Part shown: positions 1 through 8,104 of the stretch, piece by piece | Numbering within the stretch: position 1 is the stretch's first letter | Layout of the letters: every line of letters starts with the position of its first letter | Source: Chloroflexota bacterium | GTDB taxonomy: Bacteria > Chloroflexota > FW602-bin22 > JACPRP01 | Direction of reading: 5' to 3' | DNA length: 37,136 nt | Assembly (NCBI GenBank): GCA_016210495.1 | Contig: JACQUC010000168.1 | Span: 1-37,136 of the forward strand | Made by a program: the position numbers and the translations under genes | The notes under the pieces: model-generated | What the model saw: only the letters and a program-made list of their open reading frames with translations | What the model was told of the DNA's origin: nothing | Database searches by the model: none

Positions 1-58
1 CGCCGGCTTATCCCACCTGAGTAGTTACGTTAACGCACAAATTATACCATAGTCTGCT

Positions 59-88
59 TTGCCACGAGGCAGCGAATAATGATATACT
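59..88 (+). promoter_or_regulatory. Possible promoter of the ligase gene
   Basis: A TTGCCA hexamer (59-64) and TATACT (83-88) are separated by 18 bp, ending 39 bp before the GTG start of the ligase. A short hairpin (TGCC-ACGA-GGCA) overlaps the -35 region. The -10 matches 5 of 6 consensus positions and the -35 is moderate, so this is only a candidate. Nothing else is recognised in bases 1-127. Confidence 0.3.
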
Positions 89-127
89 TCGGCTGCCTGG
101 TGTTGATGCGTCCACGGGAGGTGCGGG

Positions 128-1894
128 GTGAAGTTCGCGCGACTGGTTTCTTTCTTTGGCGAGCTGGAGAGCACCAGTAGCCGCAACAAGATGGTCGGCA
201 TACTGGCCGAGCTGTTCAAAGAGGCTGGCGCGGAGGATATCGACAGGATCGTCTACCTCTGCCAGGGCCGGCTCGTGCCTTTTTACGAGCCGCTGGAGTT
301 TGGCATCGGCGAGAACCTTATTGCCGAGTCGCTCGCCAAGGCCATTGGCACCGACCGCAAAGAAGTGAAGGCGCTTTTTTCGCGCTTGGGCGATTACGGC
401 CTCGTCGCGGCCGATAAGCTCCCCCAGCAGGGGCACGGTCTCGAAGTGCTTCACGTGTACGAGCAGCTATGGCGCATCGCCACCGCCGGCGGCAGCGGCT
501 CGGTCGCTCAGAAGACCGATCTGTTGGCCGATCTCCTTTCTAGGCTCAGCGCCGAAGAGGGCAAGCACCTGCTGCGCATCGTCCTCGGCAAGCTGCGCCT
601 CGGCATCGGAGACCCCACGATTATGGACGGTCTCTCCTATGCCAGGGCCGGCGACAAGAGTCTGCGCAAGACCATCGAGCGCGCCTACAACCTGTGCTCC
701 GATCTCGGGCAGGTAGCCGGGGCCTTCTGGAAGAGGGGCGTGGACGGGCTGTCGGAGATATCGGTGCAGGTCGGCAAGCCGGTGCGACCGGCCCTGGCCG
801 AACGGGCGACCAGCGCGATGAACATCATCAGCCGCCTCCAGAAAGCGGCCACCGAGCCTAAGTACGATGGCTTCAGGTGCCAGGTTCATAAGAACGGCGA
901 CGTCGTCAAGGTGTTCTCCCGAAACCTCGAGGACTTCTCCGGCATGTTTCCTGAGATCGTCAGGGCCACTAGGGAGCAGGTCAAGCACCCGCAGGCCGTC
1001 TTCGAGGGCGAGGCCATCGCTTATAACCCTCAAACAGGCGACTTCTTCCCTTTCCAGGTGACCGTTCAACGCAAGCGCAAGCACGGCATCGACGCGATGC
1101 AGGAGAAGCTGCCCCTGAAAATGATGGCCTTCGATCTGCTCTACCTCGACGGCTATGACTACACTACGGAACCCTACACCGAGCGCCGGACAAAACTCCT
1201 GGAGGTGATCGGCCCCGACGACGTGATCAGCGTGGCCGACGTCCTGGTCACCGCCGATGCAGAGGAGCTCGACGCCTTCTTTGCAGATAACATCCAGAGG
1301 GGCCTCGAGGGCATCGTGGCCAAACGTCTCGACGCCCCATATCAGGCCGGCGCCAGGAACTTCAACTGGATCAAGTTCAAGCGTAGCTACAAGGGCCAGC
1401 TTGAAGATACCCTGGACTGCGTGGTCGTTGGTTACTGGTGGGGCAAAGGAATGCGCACACAGTTCGGCATTGGGTCTCTGCTCACCGCCGTCTATGACAA
1501 AGACATCGACAAGTTCTACACCATCGCCCGGCTGGGAACCGGCCTTAGCGAGCTGGAGTGGGTGCAGATGAAGGGACTCCTCGACGCCGCGGCGGTGGCT
1601 GACAAGCCGGCGCGCCTCGAAGCCATCGTCAAGCCCGACGTCTGGGTCGAGCCGAAGTACGTCATCGAGATTCGCGCCGATGAGATCACTCGAAGCCCTA
1701 TGCACACCGCAGGGCGGCAGGAAGGCGGTCTTGGCTACGCCTTGCGATTTCCGAGGATGGTCAACTTCGTGCGTGAAGACCGCCTGCCGGAGGATGCCAC
1801 GACCGTCAAGGAGATTCTGGAAATGTACGAGGAGCAGGGAAAGCGACTGGTCTCGGCGGCAGAGAGCAAAGACGAGGTGGAGGGAGGCGAATGA
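128..1894 (+). CDS. lig: ATP-dependent DNA ligase, archaeal/eukaryal type
   Basis: 588 aa. The protein seals nicks in duplex DNA through an enzyme-adenylate intermediate. An N-terminal helical DNA-binding region (about 1-210) opens with residues typical of archaeal and eukaryal ligases. The adenylation domain carries motif I EPKYDGFR with nucleophile Lys245, a motif III-like FEGEAIAYN, motif IV EGIVAK (Glu394) and motif V WIKFKRS (Lys416/Lys418). The C-terminal part is the OB-fold region. The length is normal for the roughly 560-600 aa archaeal-type family and clearly longer than minimal bacterial LigC-type enzymes. The GTG start is chosen because GGGAGG lies just upstream and the first residues already match the family N-terminus. 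The stop codon overlaps the next gene by 4 bp, so the two are probably translationally coupled. Most bacteria replicate with the NAD-dependent LigA; whether this ligase is additional cannot be told here. Confidence 0.95.
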   Translation: MKFARLVSFFGELESTSSRNKMVGILAELFKEAGAEDIDRIVYLCQGRLVPFYEPLEFGIGENLIAESLAKAIGTDRKEVKALFSRLGDYGLVAADKLPQQGHGLEVLHVYEQLWRIATAGGSGSVAQKTDLLADLLSRLSAEEGKHLLRIVLGKLRLGIGDPTIMDGLSYARAGDKSLRKTIERAYNLCSDLGQVAGAFWKRGVDGLSEISVQVGKPVRPALAERATSAMNIISRLQKAATEPKYDGFRCQVHKNGDVVKVFSRNLEDFSGMFPEIVRATREQVKHPQAVFEGEAIAYNPQTGDFFPFQVTVQRKRKHGIDAMQEKLPLKMMAFDLLYLDGYDYTTEPYTERRTKLLEVIGPDDVISVADVLVTADAEELDAFFADNIQRGLEGIVAKRLDAPYQAGARNFNWIKFKRSYKGQLEDTLDCVVVGYWWGKGMRTQFGIGSLLTAVYDKDIDKFYTIARLGTGLSELEWVQMKGLLDAAAVADKPARLEAIVKPDVWVEPKYVIEIRADEITRSPMHTAGRQEGGLGYALRFPRMVNFVREDRLPEDATTVKEILEMYEEQGKRLVSAAESKDEVEGGE

Positions 1895-2436
1895 AGGAAG
1901 AGATAGCCGTTTCGCAATGCCCCCGCATGCTCAATCCAGGCCCCGTCGTCCTGGTCACGTCCACACTGAAGGGCCAGCCCAACATCATGACGGCGGCTTG
2001 GTCGATGGCGTTGAGCTTCAACCCGACCATGGTCGGCGTTAGCATCGCCCCCCGCCGGCTGACCCACGAGTTCATTCAGAAATCCGAGGAATTCGTCCTG
2101 AACGTTCCGACGCTGCGGATCATGAAGCAGGTTCACTACTGCGGCAGTGTCTCCGGGCGCAACGTGGACAAATTCAAGGAGTCGGGCCTGATCCCGATCA
2201 CGCCCAGGGAGGTACGAGCGCCCCTGGTGGAGCAGTGCCTGGCCCACATCGAGTGCGCCCTGGTCAACGCCATCACCATCGGCGATCACACGCTCTTCGT
2301 CGGACAGGTGCTTTCGGTGCAGGTCGAGAAGGACACGTTCGACAACGCCTGGCTTCTCAAAGAAGAAGAGGCCAAGCCACTGCACAACCTTGGTGGCCGC
2401 CTGTACGCCGTGTTGGACAAGCCTCTGTCAGCCTAG
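1891..2436 (+). CDS. Flavin reductase-like domain protein (FMN-binding split barrel)
   Basis: 181 aa. It resembles the flavin reductase-like domain family (DIM6/NTAB type), which binds FMN and usually either reduces flavin for a partner oxygenase or acts as a stand-alone flavoprotein. Family features seen are the N-terminal NPGPVVLVTS strand, NIMTAAWSMALSFNP (the phosphate-binding stretch around 30-45) and the VLNVPT strand. Its ATG overlaps the ligase stop (ATGA), placing it in an operon with a gene to which it has no obvious functional link. The 3' end overlaps the oppositely oriented metalloprotease gene by 9 bp, so no separate terminator exists between them. The substrate or partner cannot be assigned. 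Confidence 0.85.
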   Translation: MKEEIAVSQCPRMLNPGPVVLVTSTLKGQPNIMTAAWSMALSFNPTMVGVSIAPRRLTHEFIQKSEEFVLNVPTLRIMKQVHYCGSVSGRNVDKFKESGLIPITPREVRAPLVEQCLAHIECALVNAITIGDHTLFVGQVLSVQVEKDTFDNAWLLKEEEAKPLHNLGGRLYAVLDKPLSA

Positions 2437-3669
2437 CACCAAGGGCAGTACTTTGGCCGCCGCCGCCAGCGTGGCGCCAAGGCCCAGGCCTATTCCAACG
2501 CCCGTGCACAACTGGGGCGACTGAGCCGGCTGCGAACGCGTCTGCGCGGGCGCAGGACCTGTCTTGGACTGGGGCGGAGGCGCGGCGCCTACGCTGGCAC
2601 GCCACTCCGCGTCGAGCCCCGCGACGTCGATACCAAATACTGCCAACAGTGCGTCATCGTAGGTCGAACCCTCCCTGAACACCGCCAGCAGCTCCGACAT
2701 CTTATCACGACCATACTGATCCAAGATGTACTCCACGACGCTCTGACTCTGAGCGTAGGACAGAGTAGCTTGCTCAGGGTCAGCCGGGAAGTTGCTCGCC
2801 AACGACTTCAGCGAGATCAGCCGATTCTGCCTGATGGCCCGATCTAGAACCCGCGTATACCCTAGCTCTGCCTCGCCCTCCGCATGCATAGCCAGCCCCT
2901 CGTCAAGCCAATGTGGGATGTCCCCGTAGGGATTCTTGATTGCCTGGTAAGTGACTACGTGGCTTAGCTCGTGGGGAATCGCCCTTGCTGCCCACGGTAT
3001 CCCCTCGCCGGTCGGCTCGACCATCAGGGCAATTATTGCCTGGCTCGAAAACGACCGGCCGCCCGTCCACTCTTGCGCCTTCGGCTCCAGCGCACCCAGG
3101 AAATCCCGCTGCGTGGCATAGATGAATAGCTTCACCGGCTCCTGAACGGTTATGCCGATGTCCTGTCCAAGCTTATCCAGCGCCTGCTGGGCAATCCCCA
3201 CGAGCCTGCGGCCGAAAGCCTGGTCTCCGCCATACCAGAAAAGCGAGATGTTATCCTCTGTGATATTCTGCCACTTGAAGCGAGTGTCCTCGATGACAAA
3301 CGACACCGGCGCTGTCCGAATCTTGGTGCCCGCGGCGTTCTCGATCTGCCAATAGTATCGTAGCTCGACGCCGGGTGGGATGTACTTCCGCTGTGTGTTC
3401 CACACGTACTCGACCGAAACGCTATTGCCTTTGTCGAACTTGGGATATGCATACGTCAGGACGGCACTCCCTCGCATTCTGTAATAGAGACTGACCCTGG
3501 TGATCTCCTGGTCGCTGCTGGCCTCCAGTTTGAACTTGATCTGGCTGGGAAACTCGTTTTGATAGGAGTTGGCAGCTACGCTAATTGGCTCCTCAGCCGA
3601 GGCCGTGGCGATCGGGAAAATGAGAAACAAAGCGAGACCGAAAACGACGAGGAGGGTCCATTTTTTCAT
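2428..3669 (-). CDS. Peptidase MA-like zinc metalloprotease, exported
   Basis: 413 aa. An N-terminal signal peptide (about 1-25, ending ATASA) is followed by a beta-rich region (30-130) and then a gluzincin-type catalytic domain. The zinc motif HELSH lies at 233-237, with a plausible third ligand Glu257 in WLDEGLA. This arrangement is characteristic of the peptidase MA-like family. A Pro/Gln/Ser-rich linker (about 368-385) leads to a C-terminal hydrophobic, Gly/Ala/Leu-rich segment that probably anchors the protein in the membrane, leaving the catalytic domain outside. The start follows a GGTGG sequence on the coding strand. The gene begins 31 bp after the prfB stop in the same direction, so cotranscription from the prfB promoter is likely. 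The substrate is unknown. Confidence 0.85.
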   Translation of the reverse strand: MKKWTLLVVFGLALFLIFPIATASAEEPISVAANSYQNEFPSQIKFKLEASSDQEITRVSLYYRMRGSAVLTYAYPKFDKGNSVSVEYVWNTQRKYIPPGVELRYYWQIENAAGTKIRTAPVSFVIEDTRFKWQNITEDNISLFWYGGDQAFGRRLVGIAQQALDKLGQDIGITVQEPVKLFIYATQRDFLGALEPKAQEWTGGRSFSSQAIIALMVEPTGEGIPWAARAIPHELSHVVTYQAIKNPYGDIPHWLDEGLAMHAEGEAELGYTRVLDRAIRQNRLISLKSLASNFPADPEQATLSYAQSQSVVEYILDQYGRDKMSELLAVFREGSTYDDALLAVFGIDVAGLDAEWRASVGAAPPPQSKTGPAPAQTRSQPAQSPQLCTGVGIGLGLGATLAAAAKVLPLVLG

Positions 3670-3700
3670 TGCAAACCACCCGTTCTATAAATCTTCCGCT

Positions 3701-4811
3701 CTATGCCGCCGATTCACCAACCTGCGATCGCAGGAACGCCTCGATAAAGTCGTCCAACACGCCATCCAATACGGCCGAAGCATTGCTGGTCTGCCAGTCG
3801 GTGCGGTGATCCTTGACCATGTTGTAGGGATGAAGCACGTAGGATCGTATCTGGTTGCCCCAGCCGGCCGCCACGTGCTGCCCTTTCAGGCGCTCCTGTT
3901 CCTCTTCGCGCTTCTGGCGCTCGATCTCTATCAGACGCGCGCGCAGAATCTTCAAAGCCGTCTCGCGATTCTGCAACTGCGAGCGCTCGTTCTGACAGGA
4001 TACCACGATGCCGGTGGGTATGTGAGTTATACGCACCGCTGTGCTGGTCTTCTGCACATTCTGGCCACCCGCACCGGACGATCGAAACACGTCCACACGT
4101 AGCTCGTCTGGATCGATGCTGACCTCTACCTCACTCTCCACCTCCGGCATCACCTCAACGAGAGCGAAGGACGTGTGCCTGCGATGGGCTGCATCGAAGG
4201 GGGAAAGACGAACCAGTCGGTGAACACCCCGTTCCGAACGCAGATAACCGTAGGCAAAAGGACCGGCGACCTCAAACGCAACGCTCTTGATGCCGGCTTC
4301 CTCGCCGGGCGACAGGTCCAGGATCTCCGCGCGAAATCCTCGTCTTTCTGCCCACCGCAAATACATGCGCAGCAGGATTTGCGTCCAATCCTGCGATTCG
4401 GTGCCTCCGGCGCCGGCGTGGATCGCGACAATGGCGTCCCGATGGTCGTACTCTCCCGCCAGCATCAACTGAAATCTAAGCGTACTCAGTCTGGCCGTAA
4501 CCGCTTCTGTTTCCCCGGCAACCTCGTCGGCTATCCGCTCATCCCCTTCCACCATGGCTAACTGCAACAGATCGAGCAGATCACCTACCTGCGCCGCCAA
4601 GCCGTTCCAGACGTCTACCTCCTCCTTGAGGCGTGTGAGATGCTTCATTGTCGCCTGAGCCCGCTCCTGCTCGTACCAAAATACGGGACTGGCCGACTCC
4701 GCCTCGAGTCGACGTATCTCGGCCTCTTTGCCGGCTAAGTCAAAGACGCCTCCTGATGCTGTCTACCTCGGACTTGAGGTCAACCAGCCTCTCTTGAACT
4801 TCCTCTATCAT
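3701..4811 (-). CDS. prfB: Peptide chain release factor 2, with programmed +1 frameshift
   Basis: RF2 recognises UGA and UAA stop codons and triggers peptide release. The full product is read in two frames. An ATG at 4811, preceded by GGGGAG, opens 23 codons ending CTT followed by in-frame TGA (4742-4740) and a C. A +1 slip continues as GAC TTA GCC into the main frame, giving 23 + 346 = 369 aa, the usual RF2 length. An internal Shine-Dalgarno AGGAGG lies 3 nt before CTT, exactly as in the classical RF2 autoregulatory site. In the full-length product the SPF tripeptide that reads the stop codon is at about 203-205 and the catalytic GGQ at about 248-250. When RF2 is scarce, slow UGA termination favours the slip and restores RF2. 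A gene call starting at 4648 would lose the first 54 residues. The peptidase MA gene follows. Confidence 0.96.
4736..4752 (-). promoter_or_regulatory. RF2 +1 recoding site
   Basis: Read on the minus strand this is AGGAGG-CGT-CTT-TGA-C: internal Shine-Dalgarno, a 3-nt spacer, slippery CTT, weak stop TGA and a following C. It matches the known RF2 frameshift cassette element by element, and the reading frame on both sides gives RF2-like protein. Confidence 0.93.
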
Positions 4812-4873
4812 CTTCTCCCCAATCGATCTTACACACCACAATTCTTGAGCCCTCTGTCGATGCTATGTCACCT

Positions 4874-4903
4874 ATTATAACCCTATCCATCAGAAGGAAT
4901 CAA
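4874..4903 (-). promoter_or_regulatory. Promoter of prfB
   Basis: On the minus strand TTGATT (4903-4898) and a perfect TATAAT (4879-4874) are separated by 18 bp. The site lies about 63 bp upstream of the prfB start and just past the stop of the small zinc-ribbon gene. Confidence 0.6.
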
Positions 4904-4916
4904 CAAATCAATGGGC

Positions 4917-5189
4917 CTAGAATGGCTTTGCTTGAGGCAGAGTTACATTGCGGTCAGCATTCGGTGGCGGCCCTGCGAACTCTGCGCTATCGCACACTGG
5001 GCAGAGGGGCAAACACGCCTGCTCGCTCACTTCCAGCGGATAGCCACAGAAAGTACAGCGGTAAGTGCCAGATTCCACCGCCTCGCCCGTTTCGAAAAAA
5101 TAGCTTACCGCCTGGCCCAGGCCGAAAATCTCCTCGGGTGATTGTCGACTCGATAACCTGTCAGCGGGATAACCGACTTCAGCCCTCAT
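4917..5189 (-). CDS. Small zinc-ribbon protein
   Basis: 90 aa. The C-terminal half carries SGTYRCTFCGYPL followed 15 residues later by CPVC, a four-cysteine zinc ribbon of the kind found in DUF1451/YfgJ-like small proteins. An acidic and hydrophobic segment (FGLGQAVSYFFETGEAV) precedes it. The ATG at 5189 is chosen because GGGGGA stands just upstream; the longer frame to 5321 adds a Gly/Arg-rich stretch unlike a protein start. The family has no firmly known function. It is co-oriented with prfB, but prfB has its own promoter directly after this gene. Confidence 0.6.
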   Translation of the reverse strand: MRAEVGYPADRLSSRQSPEEIFGLGQAVSYFFETGEAVESGTYRCTFCGYPLEVSEQACLPLCPVCDSAEFAGPPPNADRNVTLPQAKPF

Positions 5190-6042
5190 ATGTCCCCCTT
5201 GCTCACCGGAAGCATAGCCACCTGGCCCGCGGACAGCCCGTAACCCTGCAACGAGACGCCTTCGATCTTGCCCTAGGCCCACGAATCGACTACTTTCTCC
5301 CTGCCTCTCGCACGGCGCCAAGCGCTCATACCTGGATGAGCCCGGCCCGTCAATAACAGATCACCGGAAGGAACGTCGTCACGCTTCTACCGCCGGACAG
5401 TTCTTCTAGCACCATGTATCGTGCGGACGGCTACCGGACTGGCAACCCGCTGCAAGCCGAACGGAAAAGCTATTTCGGGGAATCTTCGTTTGACGCCCGC
5501 ACCGTCCAAGCGCACCTCCTGGTTCCAAAGTCCTAGCTGCTTTAAGAGCCATCTTAAAGGCCGTGAATCCAAGTTTGGACACACGACCTTCAAGAGAAAG
5601 GGATCGAGAACCGTGCTCCGCTGCCTGATAATCATGCATGTCACTCCTACACGAGACCAGCCCAGCCCTTCCACCCCGCTTCGTCTCTATCATCGTCACT
5701 GCTCACCCTTAGAACATCGGTCCAATAATTCTTTGAACGGCTTGCCCTCACAGTCTATGTGCGGCAGCCATTGAGCTTTATGCCTGATACTGTCGCGACG
5801 AGCAAGAAATATGCCAGTGGGAAGGTGAGCGACAACAACAACATCTGGGGCCATACTAAGGGGGAATGGGTTAACACCACGCGTTGCCCTCGTAGGGAGG
5901 GCACGACCCAGTGCCAGGATACGGAGTCGTAGCAGAACCGACTGGGCCAGCGGCACAATTGCCCGAGCCCAAATGCCCTTGCTACGACTCCCTCCTCTAT
6001 TCTCGCCGCCTCGGTAGATCGCTATTACCGGGACTAGGAATG
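5190..6042. other. Gene-poor stretch with possible remnant open frames
   Basis: About 850 bp without a convincing gene. On the minus strand 5956-5696 encodes 86 residues and, in the same frame after three clustered stops near 5698-5684, a second open frame runs to 5387. An ATG at 5635, preceded by GGAGTG, would give 82 aa. Neither product is recognised, and plus-strand frames of similar length overlap them, so these may be remnants of a decayed gene or chance. A perfect 8-bp inverted repeat, CTTTAAGA-gcca-TCTTAAAG, lies at 5540-5559. No tRNA or mobile-element signature was seen. Confidence 0.3.
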
Positions 6043-6058
6043 GGTTCCGAGAGGAACC
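6043..6058 (-). terminator. Possible terminator hairpin after the cytochrome gene
   Basis: A perfect hairpin, GGTTCC-GAGA-GGAACC, lies about 30 bp beyond the stop of the diheme cytochrome gene. No T-tract follows on the minus strand, so it may be only a stabilising 3' hairpin. Confidence 0.3.
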
Positions 6059-6088
6059 TGGCCTAGCCGTTCATCCCGAAGACTGTGT

Positions 6089-6604
6089 CTACGCGGGCCG
6101 ATGGCACCCTTGGCAGGTAGCGCTCGTGCGGCCCTGATGGTCGGCTGGCAACCCGGTTCCACCCGGTGCCCCAACTCCTGCTGAACCCACCGTATGGCAC
6201 GCAACGCAATCCTCCCTGCCCTGCAAGGTATGCGGAATGTTGGGAGGTCCGCTTGCCGCCTTAGCCGGAGCAGCCGTAGCTGCTGCCGGTGCTGCTGGCT
6301 TCGTCGCCGCCGGAGCAGGGGTTGCTGCGGCTGGCGCTGCCGCCGGTTTTGTCGCCGCTGGGGCTGGCGCCGCCGGTTTTGTGGCTGCCGGGGCCGGGGT
6401 TGCCGCGGCAGGCGCCGCCGGCTTCGTGGCCGCCGGGGCTGGCGTCGCCGCCGCTGGCGCTGCCGGTTTTGGCGCAGCCGGAACCGGTGTCGCTGCCGGC
6501 TTCGTCGGAGTTGGTGTCGGTGTGGGAGCGCAGGCCACGAAGGTGATGGCAGCCACCACTGCGATGACCAGGGTGGCAAATAACGCTACGCTACTTACAC
6601 GCAA
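6089..6604 (-). CDS. Diheme c-type cytochrome lipoprotein with Ala/Pro/Thr repeat linker
   Basis: 171 aa. A signal peptide ends in a lipobox-like FVAC with Cys25, suggesting lipid anchoring on the outer face of the membrane. Residues 26-45 are Pro/Thr-rich. Residues 46-114 are tandem copies of a roughly 15-residue KPAAPAAATPAPAAT unit, a likely extended spacer. The short C-terminal head carries two c-type heme sites, CVACH (133-137) and CQGCH (164-168), separated by a Gly-rich segment with PADHQGRT. It is therefore probably a tethered electron carrier held away from the membrane. The TTG start is chosen because AGGAGGG precedes it and the signal peptide begins there. It has its own promoter; no partner oxidoreductase is adjacent, so the electron donor and acceptor are unknown. 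Confidence 0.8.
   Translation of the reverse strand: MRVSSVALFATLVIAVVAAITFVACAPTPTPTPTKPAATPVPAAPKPAAPAAATPAPAATKPAAPAAATPAPAATKPAAPAPAATKPAAAPAAATPAPAATKPAAPAAATAAPAKAASGPPNIPHTLQGREDCVACHTVGSAGVGAPGGTGLPADHQGRTSATCQGCHRPA
6263..6469 (-). repeat. Tandem 45-bp coding repeats in the cytochrome linker
   Basis: Roughly four and a half copies of a GC-rich 45-bp unit encode the Lys-Pro-Ala/Ala-Thr-Pro repeats. One copy is shortened by five codons and one is lengthened by one codon, consistent with in-frame repeat expansion and contraction. The repeat opens long shadow frames on the plus strand. Confidence 0.8.
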
Positions 6605-6681
6605 GATTGTTCCCTCCTTTGACTGAATTCCGCGGCAAGCGAGGACAATCCTGGCTTATTGCTTGCAACAAGCTAGCCAAC

Positions 6682-6710
6682 ACTGTAGCACGTCACGTAG
6701 AGTTTGTCAA
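6682..6710 (-). promoter_or_regulatory. Promoter of the diheme cytochrome gene
   Basis: On the minus strand a perfect TTGACA (6710-6705) and TACAGT (6687-6682) are separated by 17 bp, placing transcription start about 70 bp before the TTG start codon. The rest of the 6605-6894 gap shows only the hairpin after argD. Confidence 0.6.
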
Positions 6711-6851
6711 CCGAAACCACGCCATCTTGCTAAGCCAGGAACACTAAGCCTAAGTGCCGCAAGAAGCGTGCCAGGTGCGTGGGTGCTCGGCCTGCCAGCG
6801 CGGGAGTCCGGAGCACGTGGAAAGCAGAGTGAGAAGGCGTGTTCCCGAGTG

Positions 6852-6868
6852 GGCGCGGAAACCGCGCC
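6852..6868 (-). terminator. Hairpin after argD, likely end of the arginine operon
   Basis: A perfect 7-bp GC stem, GGCGCGG-(3 nt)-CCGCGCC, lies about 27 bp beyond the argD stop. There is no T-tract, so it is a weak or factor-assisted terminator candidate. Confidence 0.4.
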
Positions 6869-6894
6869 ATCTACGTCAGATGATGTGGCCGGTT

Positions 6895-8076
6895 CTACAG
6901 TTCGGAGAAAACCTCGTCGAGGATCCCGACGGCCTCGTCGATGTCTGACTCGCTAATGATCAGTGGCGGAACCATCCTGACGGTCGACGGACCAGTAGCG
7001 TTGAGGATCAGCCCCTTGCTCAGAGCAAGGTCTACCACCTTGGACGCTTGCTCTTCGACGGTGTCGAGGGCCGCCATCAGGCCTAGACCGCGAGCCTGCA
7101 CTACAGCCGGATGCTTCTCTTTCAATCCGACAAGCCCCTCAAGCAACCGATCCCCCAAACGTACGGCCCTTTGGACTAAACCTGCGTTCATAATAGTCCT
7201 CACGGTGGCGACACCTGCCGCGCAGGCCAGCGGATTCCCGCCAAAAGTGGACCCGTGATCCGACACGGCAAAGCATGCGGCATCCTGCTTTGCCACCACC
7301 GCGCCGATGGGAACACCACCGCCCAGTCCCTTGGCCATCGTAAAGATATCGGGCTCGACGCCAAACCTCTCGTACGCCAGAAAGGCGCCCGTGCGACCCA
7401 TGCCGGTCTGGATCTCGTCGAGAATCAGGACCAGGCCCTGATCGTCACACCACTGTCGGACGGATTTCACATATTCCCCGTCTGCCGGGTGCACGCCACT
7501 TTCGCCCTGGACCAGCTCCAGTAACACGCCACAGGTCAAGGGCGAGGTGGCATTCCTTATGGCATCTATGTCGTTGAATGCAACGCATTTGAAGCCCTCG
7601 GGCATGGGCGTGAACGGCGCCTGGAACTTTGCCTGGCCGGTAGCCGCGATGGTCGCGAGCGTCCTGCCGTGGAAAGAGCCTTCGGCGCTGATGATCTCGT
7701 AGGCGCCATCGCGATGCAGCTTGCCGTACTTGCGTGCCAGCTTGATCGCTCCTTCGTTAGCTTCAGCCCCACTATTGGCAAAAAACACCCTGTCCCCACA
7801 CGAGTTCTCCACCAGTAACTGCGCCAGCTCGATCTGAGGTATCGAATAGTACAGATTCGAAACGTGAATCAGTTTTCGGCACTGGGCTTCGATCGCCTCG
7901 ATCACCGCCGGGTGACGGTGCCCCAGCACGTTCACGGCGATGCCGGCCACCATATCCAGGTAGCATCTACCATCTTCGTCCCATACCCGAGTTCCTTCGC
8001 CCTGCACTAGAATAATGGGCAGGCGCTTGAACGTTTGCATAAAATACCGGTGCTCGAGATCTATCCAGTTCTCCAC
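6895..8076 (-). CDS. argD: Acetylornithine aminotransferase
   Basis: 393 aa. A PLP-dependent class III aminotransferase that converts N-acetylglutamate semialdehyde to N-acetylornithine; homologues also act on succinyl-diaminopimelate. The PLP lysine is Lys249 in TMAKGLGGG, preceded by the LILDEIQTGMGRTG stretch that contains the cofactor-binding Asp. The phosphate-binding FFANSGAEANEGAIKLAR and the STFGGNPLACAAG motif are intact. The length is normal. The GTG start is chosen for its AGGAGG about 8 nt upstream. It is the last gene of argC-argJ-argB-argD, 28 bp after argB, and the operon order supports assignment to arginine synthesis. Confidence 0.95.
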   Translation of the reverse strand: MENWIDLEHRYFMQTFKRLPIILVQGEGTRVWDEDGRCYLDMVAGIAVNVLGHRHPAVIEAIEAQCRKLIHVSNLYYSIPQIELAQLLVENSCGDRVFFANSGAEANEGAIKLARKYGKLHRDGAYEIISAEGSFHGRTLATIAATGQAKFQAPFTPMPEGFKCVAFNDIDAIRNATSPLTCGVLLELVQGESGVHPADGEYVKSVRQWCDDQGLVLILDEIQTGMGRTGAFLAYERFGVEPDIFTMAKGLGGGVPIGAVVAKQDAACFAVSDHGSTFGGNPLACAAGVATVRTIMNAGLVQRAVRLGDRLLEGLVGLKEKHPAVVQARGLGLMAALDTVEEQASKVVDLALSKGLILNATGPSTVRMVPPLIISESDIDEAVGILDEVFSEL

Positions 8077-8104
8077 AGTTCCAGCCTCCTTGCCAGAGTC
8101 CAGC

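Noticed and set aside
467..1705. Long minus-strand open frame over the ligase gene (412 aa)
   Set aside because: The plus strand has all ligase motifs; the antisense product is Leu/Val/Asp/His-rich with no recognisable motif, typical of a GC-rich shadow.
6194..6626. Plus-strand Ala/Gly/Arg-rich frames opposite the cytochrome
   Set aside because: They come from the 45-bp repeat; the minus frame has a lipoprotein signal, two heme motifs, a ribosome site and a promoter.
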